Below, piece by piece: positions 1 to 9,048 of a DNA stretch of 64,000 nt (its first letter is position 1; each line of letters begins with the position of its first letter). The notes beneath the pieces were generated by a model that had not been told where the DNA came from, searched no databases, and worked only from the letters and a program-made list of their open reading frames with translations. The position numbers were made by a program, and so were the translations under genes. This DNA comes from Paenibacillus illinoisensis NBRC 15959. Its GTDB lineage: Bacteria; Bacillota; Bacilli; Paenibacillales; Paenibacillaceae. Location: the NCBI RefSeq assembly GCF_004000925.1, contig NZ_BIME01000004.1, positions 372,001 to 436,000 on the forward strand, in the 5' to 3' direction.

Positions 1-300
1 GACGGAGCTGGGCTGGCTTACGCCAAACTCATTCCGGATGAATCCGATTCGTCCCGAGCGGAGATGGGCTATATGGTTTTGCCTGAATACTGGGGCCAAG
101 GTCATGGCACGTCCATTGCGTCGCGTCTCATTTTAAAAGCACAGGCAGCGGGAATTGGTGTGCTCTATGCGATCATTGACCCATCCAACGTGGCATCCCG
201 TCGAATATTAACCAGACAGAATTTTGTATCGACATGGACAGGCGATATGGAAGGGCTCCCCGGTGAGATTCTGGAATTAAACCTTCAAGTACGTCGGTAA
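1..300 (+). CDS. GNAT-family N-acetyltransferase (3' part only)
   Basis: The frame is open from the first base of the window, so the start lies outside it. The visible 99 residues show the C-terminal half of a GNAT fold: a GYMVLPEYWGQGHGTSIASR stretch matches motif A (the R/Q-x-x-G-x-G/A acetyl-CoA pyrophosphate loop, here QGHGTS), and DPSNVASRRILTRQNF is the typical 'N-x-x-S-x-x-x-x-x-x-x-x-F' motif B region. These enzymes move an acetyl group from acetyl-CoA to an amine. The substrate cannot be read from the sequence. A gap of about 110 bp separates it from the glutaminase gene on the same strand. Confidence 0.85.
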   Translation, partial: DGAGLAYAKLIPDESDSSRAEMGYMVLPEYWGQGHGTSIASRLILKAQAAGIGVLYAIIDPSNVASRRILTRQNFVSTWTGDMEGLPGEILELNLQVRR

Positions 301-414
301 CCGATCAAGCCAGAAGGGTAATGATATACACACATTCTGCTTATACCTGGCATGGAGCTCATACCCGGCCGGGAATAATGCAGGATGCTGCACAGAGATA
401 TGGAGGGGATGGAG

Positions 415-1356
415 ATGAGCAATACGGTAATGGAGCGTCTGAACGAATTGCTGCCGGAATGGCTGGAGACCAGTCGTCTGCATACAGGGCAGGGAAAGGT
501 CGCTTCCTATATCCCGGAGCTGGTCAAGGCTTCACAGGATGAGCTGGGCATACATATTATGGACGCCGAAGGCAATCATGTATCTGCCGGAGATTGCGGT
601 GTACCCTTTACGATGCAGAGCATCTCCAAAGTGTTCACACTAATTCTCGCCCTGATGGATCATGGGGAAGAAGCGGTTTTCTTTAATGTAGGAAAAGAAC
701 CTACGGGTGACGATTACAATTCGATGATCAAGCTTGAACTGGTTGAACCGGGTATCCCGTTTAACCCGCTGATCAATGCAGGAGCCATAACGGTCTCCTC
801 CCTGGTCGCGGGAGACTGCAAGGAAGAGAAGTCACGGCGAATTCTGGAGTTTTTCCGCAAGCTCGCGAACAATGAACGGCTGGACTATAACGAAGAGGTC
901 TTCCGGTCCGAATCGGAGACAGGTCACTTGAACCGTTCGCTGGCTTACTTTTTGAAGCATAATGGTGTGATCAAGGAAGATGTGGAAGATGTGCTCTGTG
1001 TCTATTTCCGCCACTGTTCGATCGAGGTGACTTGTGCGGATCTGGCGCGTATGGCTCTGGTGCTTGCTCATGATGGCACAGATCCGATTACCGGAAATGA
1101 GCTCATTCCACGCCGTTATGTGCAGATTGCCAAAACCTTCATGACGACCTGCGGTATGTATAACGCATCGGGCGAATTTGCCATTGAAGTCGGGCTGCCT
1201 GCCAAGAGCGGAGTATCCGGCGGAATTATCACCCTTGTTCCTGGCCAGTTTGGCATTGGTCTTGTAGGACCGGCACTAAATCGAAAAGGGAACAGCATTG
1301 CGGGCGTGCATTTGCTGGAGCGCCTTTCCAAGGAATTTGACTGGAGTCTTTTCTAA
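415..1356 (+). CDS. glsA: Glutaminase (glutamine to glutamate + ammonia)
   Basis: This is a serine-dependent glutaminase of the beta-lactamase-like fold. A nucleophile motif SISK lies at residues 69-72 (FTMQSISKVF), followed by NPLINAGAI around residue 115 and the C-terminal KSGVSGG and GPALNRKGNS motifs, all diagnostic of the GlsA family. At 313 residues it is close to the roughly 310 usual for bacterial GlsA. Several ATGs occur in frame (385, 400, 409, 415). The one at 415 is chosen because GGAGGGG at 402-408 sits 6 nt before it. The enzyme is cytosolic and feeds glutamate and ammonia into central nitrogen metabolism. No glutamine transporter is beside it. A hairpin follows the stop. Confidence 0.95.
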   Translation: MSNTVMERLNELLPEWLETSRLHTGQGKVASYIPELVKASQDELGIHIMDAEGNHVSAGDCGVPFTMQSISKVFTLILALMDHGEEAVFFNVGKEPTGDDYNSMIKLELVEPGIPFNPLINAGAITVSSLVAGDCKEEKSRRILEFFRKLANNERLDYNEEVFRSESETGHLNRSLAYFLKHNGVIKEDVEDVLCVYFRHCSIEVTCADLARMALVLAHDGTDPITGNELIPRRYVQIAKTFMTTCGMYNASGEFAIEVGLPAKSGVSGGIITLVPGQFGIGLVGPALNRKGNSIAGVHLLERLSKEFDWSLF

Positions 1357-1377
1357 AGATTTCCCCATATACCCACC

Positions 1378-1410
1378 AAAATGGCCGATGAATCACATAT
1401 CGGTCATTTT
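1378..1410 (+). terminator. Hairpin after glsA
   Basis: The arms AAAATGGCCGAT and ATCGGTCATTTT pair over 12 bp with one G-T pair around a 9-nt loop, 21 bp after the glutaminase stop. The U-rich side is the end of the stem itself. Confidence 0.65.
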
Positions 1411-1610
1411 GCTTCTTTGGGCCGAAGGCAGCTTCGGCGATAATGGGTGTTGGGTTGCCTCGTAAAGCCTTATTGGAAGTGTAGGAAGAGGGTCCTGCAT
1501 GCATGAATTCGGCTGCATCTATTGCGGAATATTCGCTAATGAGAGTTGGCAAAGTGAATAGTTCCTATTGCCGATATAAGCTTGAACGTTGGAACGTGCT
1601 ATCTGCTGCG

Positions 1611-1952
1611 TCATTCATTCGCCAGTGTCACATTGGTAATCAGATTCATCTGAACGTCCCGGGTCCCGTTAGATGTCAGCAGCCTTAGAGTTCGTACAGT
1701 AGGGTCCAGCTTCAGTACCTGTCCAGTAAACCGGATATCGTCATGTTCATGGAACAGGGTTATGGTCACCGTATCTCCAAGCATCATTGAATTGCTGAGC
1801 AAACGGGACATTTCTTCCGCTGCCTGAGCATCCAGTGATGGACGGGTCCGGGGAGCAAGCTGTTCCTGATGAAGAATGTAAGCTTCCCGGTGCTCGGGAA
1901 GCATCATGCGCGAAGACTCAAAGAGTCCGTTTTGCTGTAGTTTTTTACTCAT
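1611..1952 (-). CDS. YolD-like protein
   Basis: This is a 113-residue YolD-like protein with the family's layout: an N-terminal R-x-M-L-P-E-H segment (SSRMMLPEHREA), a central helix with SRLLSNSMMLGD, then a small beta barrel (VTITLFHEHDDIRFTGQVLKLDP). YolD-like proteins are commonly encoded next to Y-family polymerases of the UvrX/YqjW type and are thought to act with them. Here the start codon overlaps the polymerase stop by 4 nt (ATGA), so translation is probably coupled. It lies in the same LexA-box transcript. The precise biochemical role of the family is not settled. Confidence 0.85.
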   Translation of the reverse strand: MSKKLQQNGLFESSRMMLPEHREAYILHQEQLAPRTRPSLDAQAAEEMSRLLSNSMMLGDTVTITLFHEHDDIRFTGQVLKLDPTVRTLRLLTSNGTRDVQMNLITNVTLANE

Positions 1953-3193
1953 TTGTAATGACCTCCGATTTTATGGGAACGGTCCTGTGCCTGTGCAGAC
2001 GAGCAGAGCGAGGAAGCCCGCATGATGGCAGTGTCTCCGAACTTGCGCTTGATGTCATCTGTGGCACGTTCCAGTTCTCTTTTGCGTTCACGATCATCGA
2101 ACCAGGACAGCTGTACTTCGGAATCAGGCACCAGCCCGGTCAGTGAGATGCTGATGCGGCGGATGGGTAATCCGTCCCAATGACGAAGGAAGAGCGCCGC
2201 GGCCGCATCATAGACTTCATCCGTGATGTTGGTTGGCTCGTTTACCTTCATCTGGCGCGAGAAGCCAGTTGGGCGGTCGTAATCCTGCCCGCGGCATCCC
2301 ACGGAGACCACGTTACCCATTAGTGATTTGTCCCGGGAGCGTCGACAGACGAGTTCTGCCAGCTCAAGCAGGACAACCTTGATCTCTTCCCAGGACTCAT
2401 AATCTCTGGGAAGCGTCATCTGATGTCCAATGCCCTGCTGCTGATGTGTGTATGTCCCGGGTTTCACAGGTGAATCGTCCATACCACGGGCAATTCGCCA
2501 TATTACTTCACCATTAACTCCCCAACGTTCCCTCAGTCTGGTCAGAGGCGTCCGTGCCAAATCACCAATGGTGTGAATACCCATGTTATAAAGATGTTTC
2601 CCCATCCGTGAACCGACCATGAACATCTCTCGGACAGGTTTGGTCCAGATTGTTTTCTCCATGTCCTTACGATTAAGTACACAGATGCCTCCGGGGACTT
2701 TTTTTGCATATAAGTCACAGGCCATTTTGCTCACCACTTTGGTATCACTGATGCCAATCCGAATGTATACGCCCGTCTCCTCCATGACCCTGGATTGAAT
2801 GCTGCGGGCAATCGTCTCCGGGCTGCCGAATAGCTCCAGGCTTCCGGTGACATCGAGAAACTGCTCATCAATACTGTAGGGCTCAACAAGGTCAGTGAAG
2901 GACTGAAGAATCCTGGTGATGTGCAGTGACACGCGAATGTATTCTGCCATCCGGGGGCGAACGACGACAACGTCCGGGCATTTGGCAAGGGCTTCACCCA
3001 GTCGCTCAGCCGTCGTAATTCCATAAGATTTGGCAATAGGGCAGGCCGCAAGGATGATGCCTGAACGGCGCGCTGGATCTCCCGCTACGACAAGGGGACG
3101 GTCTTTGTATTCGGGATGTGCCGATTTCTCCACACTGGCATAAAATGACTGGCAGTCTGCCAGCATAATGACGCGTCCATCTTTGCGGGACAT
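1949..3193 (-). CDS. uvrX: Y-family DNA polymerase, UvrX/YqjW type
   Basis: This is a translesion polymerase of the UmuC/DinB superfamily. The palm motifs are visible: VIMLADCQSFYASVEK near residue 10 carries the first metal-binding Asp, and YSIDEQFLDV around residue 110 carries the SIDE acidic pair. The helix-hairpin-helix part (MGIHTIGDLARTPLTRLRERWG) and a C-terminal little-finger region (DRPTGFSRQMK onwards) follow. At 414 residues it matches B. subtilis UvrX/YqjW (about 410) rather than shorter DinB. It forms an operon with the overlapping YolD gene. A perfect LexA/DinR box 92 bp upstream indicates SOS induction. Its expected job is error-prone bypass of DNA lesions. Confidence 0.93.
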   Translation of the reverse strand: MSRKDGRVIMLADCQSFYASVEKSAHPEYKDRPLVVAGDPARRSGIILAACPIAKSYGITTAERLGEALAKCPDVVVVRPRMAEYIRVSLHITRILQSFTDLVEPYSIDEQFLDVTGSLELFGSPETIARSIQSRVMEETGVYIRIGISDTKVVSKMACDLYAKKVPGGICVLNRKDMEKTIWTKPVREMFMVGSRMGKHLYNMGIHTIGDLARTPLTRLRERWGVNGEVIWRIARGMDDSPVKPGTYTHQQQGIGHQMTLPRDYESWEEIKVVLLELAELVCRRSRDKSLMGNVVSVGCRGQDYDRPTGFSRQMKVNEPTNITDEVYDAAAALFLRHWDGLPIRRISISLTGLVPDSEVQLSWFDDRERKRELERATDDIKRKFGDTAIMRASSLCSSAQAQDRSHKIGGHYK

Positions 3194-3679
3194 AACAGGT
3201 CTCTCCTTTATTCCATGATTCGGCTGTTCACGAACAGACAGAACTATTCAGCCGTATGTTTTTTTACATTTTATTTACAGTATGGAACATGCGTTCCTGT
3301 TTTTATAAGCATATCCCGAATGTTCTAAAGCGGCAACCGGAATTTTTTTGCAAATTGGACACAATTATGGAATCCAAATAATAGAGTCAGAATTTAGGAA
3401 ATAAGATGTGCTTTTTTACATTTGATGTAAGAGATTCGTGACTTCAGGGTGATGACCCGGTGTTCATTTCGTTTTTTGTAAAAGTAATATAAATGGGCAC
3501 AGTCCTATAAGGGGGGACTGATGTCCTTTTTTGCTTTTCTGCACTTTTCAGAAAACCTTGTCAGGCCGCGGGTTTTCACTGATGCGTTATCGGACTATAG
3601 TATCAATTTTGTAATCTTTATGGTTAATACTGTAAAAACGTCCGCAACTTTAACAAATGACTTGCGTTTAAAGGGGTAA
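3194..3679. other. Intergenic region between uvrX and the 3680 frame
   Basis: This holds the uvrX promoter and LexA box at its left end. Further right are a short palindrome GGGTGATGACCC near 3450 and a hairpin with arms CAGTCC (3500-3505) and GGACTG (3515-3520), followed within 5 nt by CCTTTTTTG. That hairpin resembles a weak terminator or attenuator on the + strand. No gene is recognised. Confidence 0.5.
3285..3296 (-). promoter_or_regulatory. LexA/DinR box upstream of uvrX-yolD
   Basis: The sequence GAACATGCGTTC agrees fully with the Gram-positive SOS operator core GAAC-RNRY-GTTC. It lies 92 bp before the polymerase start, next to AT-rich DNA on the gene side. A second site of the same type occurs at 30010. 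Confidence 0.85.
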
Positions 3680-3895
3680 GTGTTCAAGCCGAAACAGCTG
3701 CTGCATACCGCGTTGCATATAACTTTAACGGGTAGAGAACTGCAACAGGTTAGAGAGTTCGGAATGTGGTTTTATCAATGTCAAAATGGCATTCGTGAAG
3801 AAGAGAAGCTAGGCAAACTTTTCATGCTAGTTCATGGCCGTTTTTACGAATTATGGGCAGAATGTTGCATTCCACGTTTGCTTCCATCAGCCTAG
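3680..3895 (+). CDS. Small ORF, unknown, doubtful
   Basis: A 71-codon frame starts at GTG 3680, with AAGGGG at 3671-3676 only 3 nt before it. The predicted peptide begins MFKPKQLLHTALHITLTGRE and holds two cysteines near the C-terminus. No family is recognised and no membrane segment is visible. It stands alone between uvrX and the polysaccharide cluster, with 164 bp to the next gene. It could be a real small protein or a chance open frame. Confidence 0.25.
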   Translation: MFKPKQLLHTALHITLTGRELQQVREFGMWFYQCQNGIREEEKLGKLFMLVHGRFYELWAECCIPRLLPSA

Positions 3896-4059
3896 TTACA
3901 AATGCAGAGTATTGGCGCTATAGTGAGAACACACCGCTGGCATCTCTACCCGGAGCGGACATCCAAGCAGTATGAATGGCTGCATGTCTGTTAGCTTTAA
4001 TTTCAGATTCAGACGAAAACAGGCAGGATGCATAATAGAGAGGTGAGCAATCAGGAGCC

Positions 4060-6285
4060 ATGAGCAGACGAAGAAGAAAGCGCTGGATGTTAACGATGTT
4101 GACGGGAGCGGTTGTACTGACCGGTGGAATATTGGCCGGTTGGCACTACATGCAGCCCCAGCTCGTTACCTACACAGCCGAGAATGGCACGGAGATGAAA
4201 TTCAAGACCGAGGGAGACCGGTTCATGGAATACGGGCCCGATGGAACATGGAGGGAGATGTTCGTTAAGGGCGTCAACCTGGGTGCAACTTCGCCGGGAT
4301 ATTATCCGGGAGAATTTCCCCTGACCGAAGAGGATTACCTAAGGTGGTTCCAGCAGATTCAGGAGATGGGGGCCAATGTCATACGGGTGTATACGGTCCA
4401 CGAACCGATTTTTTACTCAGCATTGGTCGATTATAACCGTGGCCGGGAGCAGCCGTTATATTTTATACAGGGTATATGGTCGCCGGAAGAAGAGTTGATT
4501 GAGAAGCAGGACGCTTATGCTGATCATATTGAACAGACGTTCAAGCAGGAGATTGAAAAAGCGGTAACGGCGGTATATGGGGATGCGGATATTCCCGAAA
4601 AGGCCGGAGCCTCCAGCGGCAAGTACAAAAAGAATGCCGGTAAATATCTGATGGCTTGGCATGTTGGCACCGAGTGGGATCCCACGATGGTAGACAACAC
4701 GAATGAAAAACATCCCGATGTTCCGCAATACAAGGGCGTTCATTTTTCCGGGACTGCAGATGCTTCGCCTTTCGAGAACTGGTTAGCCGAGCTGCTCGAC
4801 TACACAGCCGTTCTGGAGAAGAAGTATGGATGGGAACATCCGATGACGTTCACCAATTGGGTGACAACCGATGTGCTGGAACATCCAGGCGAGCCATTGT
4901 ATGAGGAGGATCTCGTCAGTGTGGATGCCCGGCATATTCAGCCGGAGGATTGGCAGGGAGGATATTTTGCAGCATATCATGTATATCCCTATTATCCGGA
5001 CTTATTCCATACGGACCAGACCCTTCAAACGATCAAGGATGCAAACGGCGAGTACAACACGTACAAAAGCTATCTACGCAAGCTAAAAGCCGAGTATTCC
5101 GATATGCCTGTAATGGTAACAGAGTATGGTGTACCTTCTTCCCTGGGGATTTCTCATCTAGGCATGGGGGGAAGGGATCAGGGCGGACATAACGAGGCCG
5201 AACAAGGAGCCATTGACGCTTCACTAACTCAGGATATCTATGACGAAGGGTATGCGGGAGCGATTCTGTTCATGTGGCAGGATGAATGGTTCAAGAAAAC
5301 CTGGAACACGATGCCTTTTGAAATTCCTGCTGATCGGCGGGCCTACTGGCTAAACGTGCTGACCAACGAGAAAATGTTCGGTCTGCTCGCCATGGACCCC
5401 GGCAAACAGGAACAGCTGACCATCGACGGGAAACTGGATGACTGGGTTGCGCTGAACGAAGAAGAGGTTACGGTATGGCAGGGAAAAGTGGACGGCATTC
5501 AGGAAATGAAGCTGACCCACGACGAGGCCTACCTGTACATTGGGATGAAACTGGACCAGCCGTATGATCCAGATCAAACGGTGCTCCGCATAGGGACGGA
5601 TACACTGGCAGGCGGCAATCAGCCTGGCGAGCGGCTTCCGGAACGAACGCTAAGTGACGGTCTCGAAACGGTCATCACGCTGGGACAGGATGATGAATCC
5701 CAGGTAGAGATCGCCAAGGATTATGATTTTAACCAGCGTCTGTACGGCAAGGAAGGATACGATATGCTTCCGGACAAGCAAGCTAATGCCGCTGATCCCT
5801 TCCATCCATGGAATTTGGCAGTCAGCCTGAGGATGACGCCGCCGGATACCCGGTCCGCTCATCCGTTTATGAATGAGAAGGTGGGTATCTTGAAGCGGGG
5901 AACAACGGCTCCCGGACAGTCCGATACGGATTCATTGACGACCTGGCAGTATGACGGCAATCAGGTGGAGATGCGAATTCCCTGGATGCTGCTTGGGTTT
6001 GGTGACCCAAGTTCACTGCAAGTGATCGATTATGGACCCCTGCAGGAAGGACGGGCGTTTAAGACGGTGACGACTGAAGGCATAACGCTGGTTCCATGGT
6101 TAATGGATCGATCGACGGGCAACGTGACCTGGCCCGCAGGTGATCAGACGACGCTGGATTTGACAACCTTGCCTGTGTATAGCTGGCAGCCGTGGGAACA
6201 GGTGAAATACAGTGAACGACTGAAGCTGAGTTACGAAGAAATGAAGAAAGTCTTTGAACAAATTCCAAGTTCTCAGATGAATTAA
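4060..6285 (+). CDS. Membrane-anchored glycoside hydrolase with CBM9-like C-terminal domain
   Basis: The 741-residue protein has a basic N-terminus (SRRRRKRW) and one membrane segment at about residues 10-28 without a clear cleavage site, so it is probably held on the outer face of the membrane. Residues ~65-440 look like a (beta/alpha)8 glycosidase. WHVGTEWDP carries a candidate acid/base Glu205 and VTEYGVPSS a candidate nucleophile Glu355, the arrangement of clan A enzymes. Residues ~465-730 start with DGKLDDWV and contain EAYLYIGMKL, typical of CBM9-like carbohydrate-binding folds. It is the first gene of a six-gene polysaccharide cluster, 26 bp before the next. Trimming or releasing the polymer is inferred; the family number cannot be assigned by eye. 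Confidence 0.75.
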   Translation: MSRRRRKRWMLTMLTGAVVLTGGILAGWHYMQPQLVTYTAENGTEMKFKTEGDRFMEYGPDGTWREMFVKGVNLGATSPGYYPGEFPLTEEDYLRWFQQIQEMGANVIRVYTVHEPIFYSALVDYNRGREQPLYFIQGIWSPEEELIEKQDAYADHIEQTFKQEIEKAVTAVYGDADIPEKAGASSGKYKKNAGKYLMAWHVGTEWDPTMVDNTNEKHPDVPQYKGVHFSGTADASPFENWLAELLDYTAVLEKKYGWEHPMTFTNWVTTDVLEHPGEPLYEEDLVSVDARHIQPEDWQGGYFAAYHVYPYYPDLFHTDQTLQTIKDANGEYNTYKSYLRKLKAEYSDMPVMVTEYGVPSSLGISHLGMGGRDQGGHNEAEQGAIDASLTQDIYDEGYAGAILFMWQDEWFKKTWNTMPFEIPADRRAYWLNVLTNEKMFGLLAMDPGKQEQLTIDGKLDDWVALNEEEVTVWQGKVDGIQEMKLTHDEAYLYIGMKLDQPYDPDQTVLRIGTDTLAGGNQPGERLPERTLSDGLETVITLGQDDESQVEIAKDYDFNQRLYGKEGYDMLPDKQANAADPFHPWNLAVSLRMTPPDTRSAHPFMNEKVGILKRGTTAPGQSDTDSLTTWQYDGNQVEMRIPWMLLGFGDPSSLQVIDYGPLQEGRAFKTVTTEGITLVPWLMDRSTGNVTWPAGDQTTLDLTTLPVYSWQPWEQVKYSERLKLSYEEMKKVFEQIPSSQMN

Positions 6286-6311
6286 GTGAGTATAAAGGAG
6301 GACCTTTTCAC

Positions 6312-7520
6312 ATGTTTTCGAGTTTGGCGTTGGCCTATCTATTTTTATACATCTGTATAGCGCTCGTCGCTCTGGGTGTGATCCTGCTGTTTGCCATGAA
6401 AGTGTCCCATAACGGCAAACGGCGCAAGATTGAATTCTACAAACAAAAGCAACGGGATTACTTCACGTATCTGCAAACGGCACTGACTGAAGGCCGTCCG
6501 CTGAGATTGCCTCCCGGCAAGCTGGCTCCGGTTGAACGACAGGTGATTCAGAGCAAGCTTATTGAGTGGATTGATCAATTCAAAGGGGAGTACCGGGACA
6601 AATTGATTGCACTCTGCCGCGAAGCAGGATTTGTAGAACATGATCTGAAAGAACTGGGCCGATTGCGTTATGGCCGGCAGATCGATGCAGCATATCGATT
6701 GGGCGGCATGCGCTGTCCCGAAGCTGTCCCGGGCCTGATGGAAATACTCAAGGATGAGAAGCCCGGACCGATGGCATTCATGATTGGACGTTCCATTGCG
6801 AGAAGCACAACCCGTCAGGGTGAATTGAAGGACATGCTTGAGGTGTTACTCACAAAAGGAAAATCGATTCATCATCTGGCTGCAGATATCTTGCTTGAGA
6901 CCAGCCTGGATACAAGCAGACTTCTGATTGAGCTGCTGGAAGACCGCAATCCTGATTTTGTAAAGGTTGGACTTGTTGCCATGTGGGGACAGGCTGTACC
7001 TGAAGTCATGCCGGCACTCGACCGGTTGGTCGGTGCAGAACATCAGGATGTACGGGCGGAAGCGGTGAAGCTGTATCTGAGCGCAAGTCCGGCACTTCAG
7101 GATGAGACGATTCTCAAGCTGATGAAGGATGCTGATCCGGAAGTACGGGCAGAAGTGGTTCAGGCGCTTGGTTCGAAGCATGCGGCAGGCAGCATTCCAC
7201 TGCTGCGCAAGGCGCTCCGTGACGAAGACTGGCGAGTGCGCTATACGAGTGCAGAGAGCTTGAGCATGCTGGGCGAACCCGGATTCGAAGCGTTATGTCA
7301 GGCAGCGGTACAAGGTACCGGTGCTGAACGTGAAATTGCAATGCAGCAAATCGAGAGCACGATGAAACAATCCGGAGCCGATCACAAAGCGGTTGACCAG
7401 ATGATTGTGCACAACAAGAGAAGGCTGCTCTATGACCAATATTTTGCCCCTGTACCGGGTAACCGAACAACGAAGAGACGCACCAGTGTGGCTGCGGTAG
7501 GAGGGGATTACACTGCTTAG
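6312..7520 (+). CDS. Membrane-anchored HEAT-repeat protein of the polysaccharide cluster
   Basis: The 402-residue protein has an N-terminal membrane segment at about residues 7-29 followed by a basic stretch (KVSHNGKRRKIEFYKQKQR), which suggests a cytoplasmic body. From about residue 120 to 345 it is made of helical HEAT/PBS-type repeats, for example RCPEAVPGLMEILKDE, QDVRAEAVKLYLSAS, DADPEVRAEVVQALGS and DEDWRVRYTSAESLSMLG. Such repeats are protein-binding scaffolds. It sits directly before the GT2 synthase, and the two reading frames lie within 10 bp, so a role in scaffolding or gating the synthase is likely but inferred. The strong AGGAGGGG site for the next gene lies inside its 3' end. 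Confidence 0.8.
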   Translation: MFSSLALAYLFLYICIALVALGVILLFAMKVSHNGKRRKIEFYKQKQRDYFTYLQTALTEGRPLRLPPGKLAPVERQVIQSKLIEWIDQFKGEYRDKLIALCREAGFVEHDLKELGRLRYGRQIDAAYRLGGMRCPEAVPGLMEILKDEKPGPMAFMIGRSIARSTTRQGELKDMLEVLLTKGKSIHHLAADILLETSLDTSRLLIELLEDRNPDFVKVGLVAMWGQAVPEVMPALDRLVGAEHQDVRAEAVKLYLSASPALQDETILKLMKDADPEVRAEVVQALGSKHAAGSIPLLRKALRDEDWRVRYTSAESLSMLGEPGFEALCQAAVQGTGAEREIAMQQIESTMKQSGADHKAVDQMIVHNKRRLLYDQYFAPVPGNRTTKRRTSVAAVGGDYTA

Positions 7521-7530
7521 GGATCTGTTA

Positions 7531-8940
7531 TTGATTTATGGCATGGTAGCCATCTACTATGTCGTTGCTGTAAATGCGCTTTATTTTTCCATTCTGGCGC
7601 TATCATTCCGCAACATCTGGACCATTTTCAGACGGTCGCATTATTCCAAATACAATACATTGTCAGGCTCGGAACTGGTGCCTTCGGTATCACTGCTGGT
7701 GCCGGCTTACAACGAGGAATTGACGATTATTGAAAATGTGAACTGTCTGATGACACTGAACTACCCGACGTACGAAGTCATCGTGGTGAATGACGGATCC
7801 AGCGACAGTACCCTGAAGGTGCTGCTGAAGGAATACCGCCTGAAACCCGTACCTGATACCAAGATCCGTGGCAAAATTCCTTGTCAAACCATTCGGGGGA
7901 TATACCACAATCCGGAATTCCCGGATCTGTATGTGATCGATAAGGAAAATGGCGGAAAGGCAGACTCGCTTAATGCCGGGATCAACTTGTCCCATTATCC
8001 GTTGATTTCTTCCATTGATGCCGACTCGTTGCTGGAAAAGGATGCCCTGATTCGGATGGCACGCATGTACATGGAAAATCCCGAAGAGACCGTGGCGATT
8101 GGCGGAGATGTTCGCATAGCGAATGGCTGCAAAATCGAAAACGGAGCTGTTCAGGATGTCTCCCTGCCGCGCAAAATGTGGCCGATGTTCCAATCCATTG
8201 AGTATCTCAAAGCCTTTCTGGGCGGACGAATTGGCTGGAGCCATATGAACGGACTGATCATCGTGTCGGGTGCCTTCGGCATGTTCCGCAAGGATGCTGT
8301 TATTGCCGTTGGTGGGTACCGGGACGGTTATCCGGGGGAAGACATGAACATTATCATCAAGCTTCATCGCTATATGCTGGAAAATAAATTGAAATACCGC
8401 GTAGCCTTTTGTCCTGAAGCTGTTTGCTGGACACAGGCGCCGGATTCCTACCGCATCTTGTCCAGTCAGCGTAAGCGCTGGGGACGCGGGAATCTGAAGA
8501 ACATGCTGGAGAACCGCGGCATGCTGTTCAACCCGAAATATAAGGTGATGGGCATGCTGACCATGCCATACAACGTCATTTTTGAAGCGCTCAACCCTTA
8601 TTTCCGGATTACCGGACTGCTGGCCCTTGCCGGATATGTGCTGCTCGATATGACACAGTGGCCGGTTCTTGTTCTGTTCGGATTGCTGAACTTCGTGAGC
8701 GGTTATCTGCTGAGCGTAGGGGCATTGATTCTGGAAGAAATTGCGTTCCGGAGATACAACAAGCTGTCGGATCTGGTCAAAATGCTGGTTTACTCTGCTC
8801 TGAAATTTGTGGGCTATCACCAGCTTGGCGTTCTGTGGAGATTGCAGGGACATATTCAGTTCATGCAAAACAACAATTCATGGGGAACCATGACACGTCA
8901 GAGCTGGTCCGAGGAACAAAAGGGAAGCGAAGCTGCCTGA
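7531..8940 (+). CDS. Processive GT2 glycosyltransferase (polysaccharide synthase type)
   Basis: This is a membrane glycosyltransferase of family GT2. There is an N-terminal membrane helix (~3-25), then a GT-A domain with NDGSS (Asp88), DAD (163-165), GEDMN (Glu270-Asp271) and QRKRW (313-317, the Q-x-x-R-W motif of processive synthases such as cellulose, chitin and hyaluronan synthase). Two or more hydrophobic spans follow (about 350-410). No PilZ domain is present. TTG at 7531 is used as a conservative start. A much stronger site, AGGAGGGG at 7499-7506, points to a CTG at 7513 in the same frame, which would add six residues. An in-frame ATG lies at 7540. It is the likely polymerising enzyme of the cluster. 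Confidence 0.88.
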   Translation: MIYGMVAIYYVVAVNALYFSILALSFRNIWTIFRRSHYSKYNTLSGSELVPSVSLLVPAYNEELTIIENVNCLMTLNYPTYEVIVVNDGSSDSTLKVLLKEYRLKPVPDTKIRGKIPCQTIRGIYHNPEFPDLYVIDKENGGKADSLNAGINLSHYPLISSIDADSLLEKDALIRMARMYMENPEETVAIGGDVRIANGCKIENGAVQDVSLPRKMWPMFQSIEYLKAFLGGRIGWSHMNGLIIVSGAFGMFRKDAVIAVGGYRDGYPGEDMNIIIKLHRYMLENKLKYRVAFCPEAVCWTQAPDSYRILSSQRKRWGRGNLKNMLENRGMLFNPKYKVMGMLTMPYNVIFEALNPYFRITGLLALAGYVLLDMTQWPVLVLFGLLNFVSGYLLSVGALILEEIAFRRYNKLSDLVKMLVYSALKFVGYHQLGVLWRLQGHIQFMQNNNSWGTMTRQSWSEEQKGSEAA

Positions 8941-9048
8941 ATCACAGCCTGCATCGAGAGGTGCAGTCCATTGGGCAGCATCGATTGGCACTAATGGCAA
9001 TACAGCAGCAACAGAATAGATAACCAAGGGAGAAGGGTGGAAAAGAAC

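Noticed and set aside
3400..4059. c-di-GMP riboswitch before the polysaccharide cluster
   Set aside because: No GEMM-I or GEMM-II core sequence was found; only a weak hairpin at 3500-3520.
7690..8868. Open frame (392 codons) on the minus strand of the GT2 gene
   Set aside because: The sense frame carries all GT2 motifs; the antisense peptide is His/Gln-rich and without family features.
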